From NCBI GenBank assembly GCA_964561035.1, contig CAZLNR010000004.1, forward strand, positions 1 to 50,811: DNA of 50,811 bases, in the 5' to 3' direction. A program made the position numbers and the translations under genes. Within the stretch, counting starts at the first letter, position 1. Each line of letters begins with the position of its first letter. The notes beneath the pieces were generated by a model. That model made no database searches, was not told the DNA's origin, and was given only the letters and a program-made list of their open reading frames with translations. Shown in pieces: positions 33,116 to 41,084 of this stretch. The stretch is from XYD2-FULL-39-9 sp964561035 (lineage in GTDB: Bacteria > Patescibacteriota > Patescibacteriia > Magasanikbacterales > GWA2-37-8).

Positions 33116-33508
33116 CTAGACTTCTTGGGTAATAGTTTTTTTGCAGCTCATGCAAGAGCTAGAGGTTGGACGAGCCAATAATCTTTTTTCTTCAATAGGG
33201 TTTTGGCAGTATTTGCAAATCCCATATACACCCTTTTTAAGCCTGTCTAACGCAGAGATAGCATCGCGTAATGATTTTTCCAAGTTTTCTTCTAAAGAAA
33301 GATTTACAACATAGTCGGCAACTTCAGCTGCATTCTCATCTTCTTTGTCGCCATAGTCTGGAAAAGTGCTGTCATAATCCCCTTCTTGGTCAGTTTTCTT
33401 TTTGGAAAATTTTGCCAGTTCTTTTTCCAGCTTAGCTTTCTCTTCAAGAAGATTAGCCTCAATTTGTTTGAGTAGCTCTGGTGAAAATTGTGATTTAGCT
33501 TTTGTCAT
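33116..33508 (-). CDS. DksA/TraR family C4 zinc-finger protein
   Basis: 130 residues. A coiled coil (about 8-40, LLKQIEANLLEEKAKLEKELAKF) is followed by an acidic segment and a C4 finger: CKYC and CMSC separated by 17 residues. DksA-type proteins reach the RNA polymerase secondary channel and tune transcription with ppGpp. The catalytic tip DxxDxA is only loosely seen. Upstream of lspA, likely operonic. Confidence 0.88.
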   Translation of the reverse strand: MTKAKSQFSPELLKQIEANLLEEKAKLEKELAKFSKKKTDQEGDYDSTFPDYGDKEDENAAEVADYVVNLSLEENLEKSLRDAISALDRLKKGVYGICKYCQNPIEEKRLLARPTSSSCMSCKKTITQEV

Positions 33509-33635
33509 ATAGGTTCTGTCTATAAGGTTTATTATAGAGTGCTTTTGGGAAAAAATAAAGCAGTCGCCTGACTGTCTTTAAAATAAGTTCCCTCCTTCAC
33601 GCTAAACCAATTGTAGCAACCGAAAGGTCTTTTGT

Positions 33636-33704
33636 CAATAAAAAAATAAAGGCGATCACCCTCTAGTTCAATTGATGGAATTGACTCAGAGGCGGATCGC
33701 CTTT
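33636..33704 (-). terminator. Long rod-like terminator of GC-rich unit D
   Basis: On the minus strand AAAGGCGATC pairs perfectly with GATCGCCTTT, enclosing CCTCT/AGAGG and TCAATT/AATTGA separated by small symmetric internal loops, then a T-rich tract. Confidence 0.85.
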
Positions 33705-33997
33705 GTAGCGATACTACGGAGGTGAGACATTTCCCCGAGGGGGAAAGATGTGCTACGAACCAGGGTAGTATAATTGACCTCAACCGCTTGTGGTCGTTGC
33801 CCAAGTGCCAAAGAGGCCATAAAGGCATTTGAGGCTAAGTAGGGTCGGCCGGGAAGAAGTTGGGCGTGCCATTGCCGTTCTGCGTTATGTTTGTGCAGAG
33901 AGCAGTTGTTCGCCCGCTTTCTAACGTACAGTTTGAGTGTCATAGGTGTGCTGAGGAGCACACAGTGTGGTGTAGTTGTTAAAAGAACTTACTACAT
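33640..33997 (-). ncRNA. Candidate structured non-coding RNA (GC-rich unit D)
   Basis: About 350 nt, minus strand, from a consensus promoter to the rod-like terminator. Hairpins seen: GTGTGCT-CCTC-AGCACAC (33963-33946), TTTCCCC-CTC-GGGGAAA (33746-33730) with the stem continuing ACAT/ATGT, GTAG/CTAC at 33718-33706, and the terminator. An 85-codon frame (33943-33686, MTLKLYVRKRANN...) exists but has no Shine-Dalgarno and sits directly after the first hairpin, so I favour an RNA gene. It is GC-rich against its neighbours. No match to tmRNA, 6S, SRP or RNase P core motifs that I know. Confidence 0.6.
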
Positions 33998-34002
33998 AAG
34001 TA

Positions 34003-34031
34003 ATGATATCATTTTTTTAAGGTTTTGTCAA
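34003..34031 (-). promoter_or_regulatory. Consensus promoter of GC-rich unit D
   Basis: On the minus strand TTGACA (34031-34026), 17-bp spacer, TATCAT (34008-34003). The 22-bp palindrome at 34036 abuts its upstream edge. Confidence 0.8.
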
Positions 34032-34035
34032 ACAT

Positions 34036-34158
34036 TTGTATACACTAGTATACACAAATCAGTTTTGGCTAATATAAGGCATTTGCTATTTTATTTATCC
34101 ACATTTGTACACAGTTATACCCAGATTTATCCACAGTTGTATAGACTAGTGTATACAA
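34036..34158. promoter_or_regulatory. Two 22-bp palindromes enclosing a DnaA-box cluster (copies 2 and 3)
   Basis: Palindromes at 34036-34057 and 34137-34158 share the TTGTATAC...ACTAGT... core with copy 1 at 6041. Between them are exact DnaA boxes TTATCCACA at 34095-34103 and 34127-34135, plus TTATACCCA (34115-34123, one mismatch). They lie between the divergent units D and E. No gene is supported in 34032-34346. Confidence 0.75.
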
Positions 34159-34346
34159 ATATATATTTTTAATGTGGATATGTATGTTTATTGTTTTTTT
34201 ACGGAATACGGCGGTTATACGCAAGTTTGCCGATATATATAAGAAAGATGGTTAGTATGTTCAAAAATTGGAGGGGCGGGGTAGGGGGCAGTATAGAGTA
34301 TTTGGCTAAACTTAGGCAAGATTATATTATCACTCTCGTTGGGGGA

Positions 34347-34375
34347 TTGACAAAATTCTGGTTTTGGTGTATAGT
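34347..34375 (+). promoter_or_regulatory. Consensus promoter of GC-rich unit E
   Basis: TTGACA at 34347-34352, 17-bp spacer, TATAGT at 34370-34375. Confidence 0.85.
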
Positions 34376-34407
34376 ATGCTGTTGCTCTTTTAAAACTGAA
34401 ACCACGT

Positions 34408-34459
34408 TTTGCCAGGGGAAAGAGATCCTAAAGTATAGGCTTTCTTTCCCCTCGGCAAA
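34408..34459 (+). promoter_or_regulatory. Strong 5' leader hairpin of unit E
   Basis: TTTGCC pairs with GGCAAA, GGGGAAAG with CTTTCCCC, and CCTA with TAGG around loop AAGTA, giving a near-continuous stem starting about 26 nt into the transcript. It could stabilise the mRNA or regulate it. Confidence 0.7.
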
Positions 34460-34502
34460 CTATGCTGAGGCACTAAGGCCCGTGGCTCTGGAGAATCTCA
34501 CA

Positions 34503-34883
34503 ATGAACACCCGCAAGTCCGCGACCATCGCTTCGTACGCTCTCGTCCTCGTCATGGTGCTCGGTGCCCTCGTCCAGTCGGCTTACGCCGACATGGTGGT
34601 CGGCACCACGATCGAGGCGGCTGCCCCGTCCGGCACCGTCAAGGTCAAGCTGTGCAAGAGCGCGCGTTGCGAGAGGAAGGCCATGGATGCCATGGCTGAC
34701 ATCATCGTCAAGGCGAAGGATAAGCCCGTGTCGGGTCTCACCTGGGACAACTGCGCCAAGGCGCAGCCCAAGTTCGTCCGGCTGGCGCAGCAGCTCAATC
34801 CGGCCACCCTCGACGCCTTCATGAAGAAGAACGCCTGGGTCGGCGAGTGTGCGTTCTACGTACCGCCATCGGTCAATTTCTAG
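34503..34883 (+). CDS. Small secreted four-cysteine protein (GC-rich unit E), function unknown
   Basis: 126 residues. The signal peptide is clear (MNTRKSATIASYALVLVMVL..., cleavage near SAYA-DM). The mature part of about 95 residues has four cysteines (KLCKSARCERK, DNCAK, GECAFY), which could make two disulfides. A Shine-Dalgarno GGAG (34490-34493) sets the ATG; the open frame extends upstream through the hairpin leader, but this is not coding. A 60-base sample (34621-34680) has 67 percent G+C. It may be an extracellular effector or inhibitor; I do not recognise the family. Confidence 0.6.
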   Translation: MNTRKSATIASYALVLVMVLGALVQSAYADMVVGTTIEAAAPSGTVKVKLCKSARCERKAMDAMADIIVKAKDKPVSGLTWDNCAKAQPKFVRLAQQLNPATLDAFMKKNAWVGECAFYVPPSVNF

Positions 34884-34975
34884 TTCGCCAGCCGAAGTGT
34901 TCGCACACCTCATTCCGAAGCAGCCGCAAGGTTCGCTTCGCATGCGGGAAAGGTTTCAGAGTAAAAGTAACAACT

Positions 34976-35037
34976 CTGAGGTCTCCACTGTATGTATGAA
35001 TGTAAAATAATTATATTCATACATATGGAGATCTCAG
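34976..35037 (+). repeat. Long inverted repeat after unit E
   Basis: CTGAGGTCTCCA pairs with TGGAGATCTCAG (one wobble) and TATGTATGAAT pairs perfectly with ATTCATACATA, about 23 bp of stem with one 3-nt bulge. A smaller hairpin TCAGAGT/ACTCTGA overlaps its 5' edge, so the two could be mutually exclusive. It may be a mobile miniature element or an RNA 3' element. The rest of 34884-35215 holds the terminator below and nothing else I can support. Confidence 0.7.
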
Positions 35038-35050
35038 AAAAAAGTTTTTA

Positions 35051-35080
35051 AAAACACTCCACTTTCGTGGGGTGTTTTTA
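35051..35080 (+). terminator. Intrinsic terminator of GC-rich unit E
   Basis: AAAACACTCCAC pairs with GTGGGGTGTTTT around TTTC, then ends in a T-run. Confidence 0.85.
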
Positions 35081-35215
35081 GTTTATCTATTTTTTAACTT
35101 ATATCCTGTATAGTATGTATGTTTTATAAAATACAGCTTGCGCGATTTGATTTTTATGATAGGATAATTTTATTCTTCATATTACTGGCGCGCTGTGCAA
35201 ATTAATTTTTCTACT

Positions 35216-37902
35216 ATGCAAAGGAGGGTTGCTCTCATTGTTATACTGCTTGGCAGTTTTTTTATTTTTCAAACATCATTTTCCGCCAACTCCGATGTGG
35301 TAATAAACGAAATCGGAGCCTATCAACCCAGCGGACATGAATGGATAGAAATTTGGAATAAAGGCAATGAGTCGGTTGATATGACTGGTTGGAAATTTTG
35401 GGAAAGTGAAACAAATCATAGTTTGTCGGTTAGTACTACCGATGCGGTGGTGGAAGCAGGGGAATATGCAGTTATTGTTCAGGATGCATTTAAATTTTTG
35501 TTGGATTATCCAAATTTTTCCGGATCGGTTTTTGATTCTTCATGGAGCAGTTTAAATGAAAGCGGAGAGATGGTTGGTCTAAAAGACGCGGAAGGAAATT
35601 TCACAGAACAATTCTCCTATGTTGCCGCGCCTCATTTTTCTTTGCAACGCATAGATCCATTTTTGGCAAACTATACCGCTGCCAACTGGAGTGAGCATGC
35701 AAGTGGTGATACCGTCGGGGCACTCAATGTGTTTAACACCCAAACCACCTCACCAACTTCCGATGTTGTTACCACAACCCAATCGTCACCTGATACTTCG
35801 GTAGAACCAACAACAGAACAGGTTCAGCAAATTGATATATCAGCAATAAAAATAAATGAATTTGTTTCAGATCCAGAAGAAGGAAATGAGTGGGTTGAGT
35901 TATATAATACGTCGCTGGTGCCAGTAGATATGGCAGGTTCTATGATTTGTGATAACCGAAACACCACTTCAACATGCAAAAAAATCTCGGGTAATGTAGG
36001 TGTGCATGGTTGGTTGTTTGTGGATTTGCAAACTAAAAGTTTTTTAAACAACGGCGGTGATAGTGTGATTCTTAAAAACAGCTTGGGCGCGCTCGTAGAT
36101 AAAATAGAATACGAAGATGTGCTGGTGCCAGATCGCGGACAATCAACTGCGCGTACAGTTGATGGCGTGGATACGGACGGTGAATCCGATTGGGCGGCCA
36201 CTAACCAGATTACGCCCGGCCTTTCCAATATCATTTCTGTTTCTGCTAGCTCTACGTCTGCGCCAAATACTTCCTCGACATCTTCCTCCAAAACTACCAA
36301 GAAAATCAGTTCTGTATTTGTCTGGAATGTATCGGTGCCGGTCAGTGCCGATATTGGTGAGCAAGTTATATTAAACGGAGAAAATGTAGCCGACCCTCGC
36401 GGTGGCAGACTTAGTTTTGTCTGGACGCAAGCAAACGGCGAGCGGTTTGTGGGGCCGGAATACGCGGTGCGTTTTGCCAGTTCAGGGGTTCGTATGGTTT
36501 CTTTGTTTGTTACCAGCACCAGCGGGTATGGTGAAGAAAAGAAATTTGAGATTACAGTTGATAGCGGTTTGAGTTTAAACGCTGATGTAATTATTTCTGA
36601 GATTTTTCCGAACCCTGACGGCGATGATGCGCGCGAGTTTATTGAATTAAAAAATAACTCTGCGGCGACGGTAGATTTAAGCGGATGGATGTTGCGAGCG
36701 CAAAATAAAACATATACTTTTTTGGATCATACTATTATCGCGCCATTTGATTTTTTGGTGTTTTACAAAAGCGCCACCAAACTTAATTTGGTAAACACGC
36801 ATGCCAAAGTTGAGTTGCTTAACCGCGATAAGGCGTTGGTGGATTTGGTTAAATATGAAAAACCAATTTCGGGAAAGAGTTATGTGTTTACCGAACACGG
36901 TTGGCAGTGGGGTGAGGCAAGCCCAGGAGAAGCTGTGGCGAAAAGCACTGTTAGCGCGGTGGTAGAAAAAAATGCAAATACCTCGGTTAAAAAAGGCAGT
37001 GTAAAATTAACCGGAGCATTGGTAACAAATATTGCCGATGTTCGCGAAGCGGCCAAAGGGCAGCCAGCGCGTTTGAGCGGAACTGTTTCGGTAGAACCGG
37101 GAGTATTTGGCAGTCAGTATTTTTATTTGAATAACGAAACATCCGGCATACAAATTTATCAAAGCAAAAAAGATTTTCCACCGCTTAAGGTGGGGGATAG
37201 TATTACGGTGGTTGGCACAGTGTCGGAAGCCAATGGGATCAAGCGAGTAAATATTAAAAATAATGAAAGCGTTGATATTTTATCAACGCATAATAATGTG
37301 CCGGCGCGTGAGTTGCACCTTGATGAAATAGATGATGCTTTGTTGGGCGGTTTGGTGCAGGTGGAGGGAGAAATGACTGAAATAAAATCATCGTTTATGT
37401 ATGTGGATGATGGGCTCGGGGAAGTGCAAGTATATTTCANNNNNNNNNNNNNNNNNNNNNNNNNNNNNNNNNNNNNNNNNNNNNNNNNNNNNNNNNNNNN
37501 NNNNNNNNNNNNNNNNNNNNNNNNNNNNNNNNNNNNNNNAAATCATCGTTTATGTATGTGGATGATGGGCTCGGGGAAGTGCAAGTATATTTCAAGAAGA
37601 ATGCGGGGATAGACAAAAGCAAGCTAAAAGAAGGTGAGAGAGTGCGAGTAACTGGGATACTGGAAAAAGTAAATGGTAAATGGCAGCTGCTGCCTCGCGG
37701 TAATGAGGATATAGAACCGGTGCAGCCGGTGGAGGGCGAGGTGCTGGGAGAAAAAATTGCGGAAAACAAGCCGCGCCAGTATGGAGCCATAACATTTATT
37801 GGGCTTGGTTTATTAGCGGTGCTTTTTATAATAAAAACCAAATCCGAGCTGTTGGCTGTATTTCTAAAAAAAGCCGCTTCGGTGTGGACAAAAAAACCAT
37901 AA
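35216..37902 (+). CDS. Secreted lamin-tail-domain / OB-fold surface protein, broken by an N-gap
   Basis: Signal peptide, then three lamin-tail domains (starts DVVINEIGAYQP; INEFVSDPEEGNEW; ADVIISEIFPNPDGDDAREF), an Ig/PKD-like segment between the second and third, and OB-fold-like repeats (ARLSGTVSVEPG; VGDSITVVGTVSEANG; FMYVDDGLGEVQVYF). A C-terminal membrane helix (FIGLGLLAVLFII) and short cytoplasmic tail end it. Such proteins in Patescibacteria are exported and may bind or process extracellular DNA. The 100 Ns at 37440-37539 interrupt it, but the 55 bases on either side are identical; merging them keeps the frame and gives about 850 residues. GTG at 35195 is an alternative start. Confidence 0.85.
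37440..37539. other. Assembly gap (100 N) between identical 55-bp flanks
   Basis: Bases 37385-37439 equal 37540-37594. The contigs overlap and the gap length is a placeholder, so the true sequence is most simply continuous. Confidence 0.95.
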
Positions 37903-37946
37903 TTACACTCTTGATTATTGGTTTGTCTTGTGTTAATCTACTGCTA

Positions 37947-39521
37947 CTATTTACAAAAATAGACGATGGAGAGGTGGCCGAGCGGTTTAAGGCAACAGTC
38001 TTGAAAACTGTCGCCCATGAAAGTGGGCCGTGGGTTCGAATCCCACCCTCTCCGCACCGATAAAAAATCGCTTTTATCTTGTATTTTAGAGAGCAAATTA
38101 TACGGCTCTTTAAAGCTAAGACTAGCGATTTTTTTGTTTCTCATCGTAGCGTTCCAAAGTAATTTTTTAACAATTTTTTCTTGTTTTACATTTTTTGTAT
38201 TTTCAAATTCTTTTTTGGCTTTAATTGGATATAAAAACACTTCTTTTATCCGTTCCAAAGTGATTTCATTATTAACGCTCTTTTTATGGTTTAGTTCGTC
38301 CAAATCTTTTTTAAGCTGTACTATTTCATTATCTAATTCAACAATTTTCAGATCATACACTTCCTTGGTCAGGTTGCCGTCTAGGTAGAGGTCTAAAAGC
38401 TTGTTTTTCCTGTCCTGTGCCTTTTTAAGCGTGCCGTTGAGATTATCACTGGCTTGGGTCAAATATCCGTCTATTTCGCCCAGTTTGGCCTTTTTGGCTT
38501 GGTAGCACATTTCAATTAGTCGTTCTTCGACCACCACCTCATCAAACGCTTTGGATAGTTCCTCTGTGACATCATTTTCTTTCAAATAAACTTTATGCTC
38601 ATCACATTTGCCTTTGCCGTTGGTACAATAATAGTAAGTATGTTTGCCTTTCTTTTGAGTAGCCGTTAAAACACAACCGCAAGTATCGCATTTTAATATT
38701 CCTCGGTAAGTAAAATATATTTTTTGTTTTTTAGTATTGGCTTTTTTGTTTAATACTTCTTGAACTTTATCAAATAATTCTTTGGTAATTATCGGCTCAT
38801 GATTACCTAAATATTGTTTGCCGTCTTTATTCATTATTCCGCAATAAAAAGAATCATAAAGTATTTTATGGATTTTGCTTTTATGGTATTTGTTGCCTGC
38901 CCGACTTCTAAAACCCTGCTCAAATAATATGTCAGAAATTTCCCTAACGCTTTTATTGCCCTCTTTGTAGAGTGTAAATATTTTTTTAATATATTTTGCC
39001 CTATCCTTGTCTTGCATAATACCGCCTTTGCCGTCATTCAAATATCCGAGAGGGGCAAGGTTAGGCCAGCCGCCTTTTTCGAGCTTGGTTAAAATGCCAC
39101 GCTTTACGTTTTTAGATAAATCTAAAATGTATTGATTGGCCATTCCGCTTTCCACGCTAAACAATACGACATTATCCGAGGGCAAATATTGACGGTCAAT
39201 CGTCTGAATAATTTTTATGTTACCCTGTTGTAAAAGCCATTGAATAGTTGCACTATCAATCGGGTTGCGAGATAGGCGGTCTATTTTCCAACAAAGAATA
39301 CCCAGTTCATCATTTTTGTTTTGCTGTATCTGTTTAACCATTTCGGAAAACAGCGGGCGATTATCGGGTTTCTTCGCCGACTTGCTTTCGGTATAAATTT
39401 TAATTATTTCCAAACCCAAATTAACGGCCAACTTTTTCATTTCCGTAACTTGGCTTTCCAAAGACAAAATTTGTTTGCCCTTGTCCTCGCTCGACTTTCT
39501 GCAATACAAAATGTATTTCAT
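37947..39521 (-). CDS. Large serine recombinase (integrase) reading antisense through tRNA-Ser
   Basis: About 524 residues. The N-terminal resolvase domain has the catalytic Ser in MKYILYCRKSSEDKGKQ, with LCWKIDRLSRNPIDSATI and LFSVESGMANQYILDLSKNVKRG downstream. A recombinase domain with a zinc ribbon (CDTCGC ... YYCTNGKGKC) and a coiled coil (about 360-440) follow. The last ~35 codons (RRGWDSNPRP onward) are antisense to tRNA-Ser, so the integrase gene and the attachment site are fused. It would integrate or excise the element at this tRNA. Start chosen at MKYIL (39521); the frame opens at 39542. Confidence 0.92.
   Translation of the reverse strand: MKYILYCRKSSEDKGKQILSLESQVTEMKKLAVNLGLEIIKIYTESKSAKKPDNRPLFSEMVKQIQQNKNDELGILCWKIDRLSRNPIDSATIQWLLQQGNIKIIQTIDRQYLPSDNVVLFSVESGMANQYILDLSKNVKRGILTKLEKGGWPNLAPLGYLNDGKGGIMQDKDRAKYIKKIFTLYKEGNKSVREISDILFEQGFRSRAGNKYHKSKIHKILYDSFYCGIMNKDGKQYLGNHEPIITKELFDKVQEVLNKKANTKKQKIYFTYRGILKCDTCGCVLTATQKKGKHTYYYCTNGKGKCDEHKVYLKENDVTEELSKAFDEVVVEERLIEMCYQAKKAKLGEIDGYLTQASDNLNGTLKKAQDRKNKLLDLYLDGNLTKEVYDLKIVELDNEIVQLKKDLDELNHKKSVNNEITLERIKEVFLYPIKAKKEFENTKNVKQEKIVKKLLWNATMRNKKIASLSFKEPYNLLSKIQDKSDFLSVRRGWDSNPRPTFMGDSFQDCCLKPLGHLSIVYFCK
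37968..38054 (+). tRNA. tRNA-Ser (TGA), element insertion site
   Basis: 87 nt with acceptor GGAGAGG/CCTCTCC, anticodon stem ACAGT/ACTGT, loop CTTGAAA (TGA), a long variable arm (GCCCA-TGAAAG-TGGGC) and T-arm GTGGG-TTCGAAT-CCCAC. No encoded CCA. It marks the left end of the accessory region. Confidence 0.95.
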
Positions 39522-39558
39522 ATAAATAAGGTTAATAAACAAAAAGGGACGGCTCTTG

Positions 39559-39668
39559 GATTACCCAACGAAATACAGCAGGTGCTATATTTGTCGGCAA
39601 GAACCGCCCCTTACTGGGGACAAATATAAAAATAAAAGCACCTATTGTACATTTTTCGTCGGGTAATC
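39559..39668. promoter_or_regulatory. 110-bp cruciform-like inverted repeat, candidate rolling-circle origin
   Basis: Nested arms: GATTACCC/GGGTAATC with ACGAAA/TTTCGT, AGGTGCT/AGCACCT, ATATTTGTC/GACAAATAT, with a GC-rich loop CGG...CCG inside. It lies directly beyond the stop of the HUH rep gene and ahead of the recombinase gene, the position of a double-strand origin or single-strand origin. Confidence 0.6.
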
Positions 39669-39685
39669 GTTGATAGCTTATCATA

Positions 39686-40576
39686 TTAAGGTATTTTTTC
39701 AAGTGTATAGGCGGAATAATCAACCTCGCCTGTATACTCGCTCTTAAAAGTTTTTTCAAAGATCGGTTTTGTCTGTTTCACAAACCGATTGAAAAAACTT
39801 ATTGCTTTATCGCCAGTTAACTCAATCGGTCGCTGTAATGTCCGAGAACAAAAGAATTTCTTTTTTCTAAACATTCGTTTATCAAACATATCCTTACTCA
39901 AATACTTACAGAAATACGCCCCCATATTGGTAACTTGCTCAACCAGTTTAATTTTCACAAATCCATTTCGCCAATACTTAATCGCAAATTTTCTTTCCCA
40001 CATAAACAGCTTTTCTTTGCTCGTATCTTTCGGCCCGAGGTTGCAAAGCAGGTGATAATGGACTGATCCACCCTCGGGCTTGCGTTCGCCAGTGCGGAAA
40101 TAGAAATCACTTTGAAACTCATTAACGGCAATATATTGAAAATCAGGATATGCCCATAGTATGCGTTTTATAGCTCGGTCAAATAATCGGTTGGCTTTTT
40201 TTAGGTCGGGCATGGAATCGGCAAAGGTGAGTGTTAAAAATTGGTTTAAATGTGAGTTAGCGTTTACCAATCGCCTTATATTTGTCCTAGTCCGACAAAT
40301 TGACGAGTGAGTTTTTTGGTTTTGTTCTTTCTTGGCCTCGGCTTGCTCTCGGTGCAATTTTTCTTTTTCTTCTTCACAACCCCACTCTTCCACAATTTCC
40401 GCCCAGTCCTCGGGGCTTATTTCTTCTTTTTTCTGTTCGTTTTGTTCGGTTGCCTCGGCCTCAATTTCTTCACGCTTTTTCTTTTTGAATCCACGCAAAA
40501 TTTTCTTATCTTTGTAGCGATAGGTTTCAACTTCTTTACCACAGATAATTACTTTAAAATCGTATTGTTCAATCAT
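39686..40576 (-). CDS. HUH-superfamily rolling-circle replication initiator (phiX174 gpA-like)
   Basis: 296 residues. An N-terminal charged coiled region (30-95) precedes the HUH nuclease: motif I FLTLTFADSM, motif II GGSVHYHLLCN (His-Tyr-His), motif III AYFCKYLSK with two Tyr three residues apart, as in the phiX174-type YxxxY. It nicks at the origin, stays bound to the 5' end and drives rolling-circle replication. No helicase domain is present, so it would use a host helicase. A second role in element transfer is possible. Next to the candidate origin. Confidence 0.85.
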   Translation of the reverse strand: MIEQYDFKVIICGKEVETYRYKDKKILRGFKKKKREEIEAEATEQNEQKKEEISPEDWAEIVEEWGCEEEKEKLHREQAEAKKEQNQKTHSSICRTRTNIRRLVNANSHLNQFLTLTFADSMPDLKKANRLFDRAIKRILWAYPDFQYIAVNEFQSDFYFRTGERKPEGGSVHYHLLCNLGPKDTSKEKLFMWERKFAIKYWRNGFVKIKLVEQVTNMGAYFCKYLSKDMFDKRMFRKKKFFCSRTLQRPIELTGDKAISFFNRFVKQTKPIFEKTFKSEYTGEVDYSAYTLEKIP

Positions 40577-40660
40577 ATATATTATTTAGTAAATAATAAG
40601 AGTAGTCCTGTTTTTCTCGTGTAATATGCACATATAATCCAGTTAGTGAGTGAGCCTCGT

Positions 40661-40703
40661 TCTCGCCCTCGCCCAAATCAGGCAGGTTTGGGCGAGGGCG
40701 AGA
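40661..40703. repeat. Perfect 17-bp GC-rich hairpin upstream of rep
   Basis: Bases 40661-40677 (TCTCGCCCTCGCCCAAA) pair perfectly with 40687-40703 around a 9-nt loop. It could be a single-strand origin, a transcription terminator or a rep control element. Confidence 0.8.
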
Positions 40704-40739
40704 AAACTTTAATCCGTTACTTCCTTGGTAAAGTATTTA

Positions 40740-40777
40740 TTTTTTTGGTCTGCCCTGTCGGGCATTCCCAAAAAAAT
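40740..40777. terminator. Bidirectional terminator-like hairpin between rep and the 50-residue ORF
   Basis: GCCC-TGTC-GGGC flanked by T-rich and A-rich arms that also pair. Confidence 0.6.
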
Positions 40778-40802
40778 AAAATATCTTTTACCCAAAGAAA
40801 AG

Positions 40803-40955
40803 TTAATCGGGCGTTAAAAGATCTTCTACGGCCTCGTAAAAATCCGCTAAACTATCCAAATACAAGTCGGCGGTTTCGTCGGAAATCTCAACATGACATC
40901 TTTCTTTGAAATATGCCTTGCAGTCAGTCCGTAATTGTTCGGGGTATGTAAACAC
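40803..40955 (-). CDS. Small acidic 50-residue protein of the mobile element
   Basis: Too short for common callers: (GTG)FTYPEQLRTDCKAYFKERC then HVEISDETADLYLDSLADFY and EAVEDLLTPD. The amphipathic helical pattern and codon use look genuinely coding. Small acidic proteins of this kind are often found near rep/relaxase genes of Patescibacterial elements, but I cannot name the family. The start is a GTG without Shine-Dalgarno; a TTG four codons earlier is possible. Confidence 0.45.
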   Translation of the reverse strand: MFTYPEQLRTDCKAYFKERCHVEISDETADLYLDSLADFYEAVEDLLTPD

Positions 40956-40990
40956 AAAAAAACCGTACAAAAATTATGCGGTAATTGTAT

Positions 40991-41022
40991 AAAAAAAGAC
41001 TTCCATGATTATCCATGGAAGC
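40991..41022 (-). terminator. Intrinsic terminator of the 275-residue unknown gene
   Basis: On the minus strand CTTCCATG pairs with CATGGAAG and is followed by a seven-T run. Confidence 0.8.
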
Positions 41023-41084
41023 TTTGGTGGAATTTTTAAAAGTGTTTGTTTAAGCCACTTCTAAGATGTAGTTTGGTGGAATAT

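Noticed and set aside
34191..34502. N-terminal extension of the unit E ORF
   Set aside because: It would translate the promoter and leader hairpin; the Shine-Dalgarno and signal peptide fix the start at 34503.
37437..37841. Minus-strand frame crossing the N-gap
   Set aside because: It is built from unknown bases and is a shadow of the lamin-tail-domain gene.
39559..39668. Integron attC-like site (ACCCAAC on one arm)
   Set aside because: The matching R'' GTTRRRY is not in the right place and there is no tyrosine integron integrase; the HUH rep gene explains it better.
40646..40909. Plus-strand 87-codon frame near rep
   Set aside because: It is translated from the hairpin and terminator region and lies antisense to the more protein-like 50-residue ORF.
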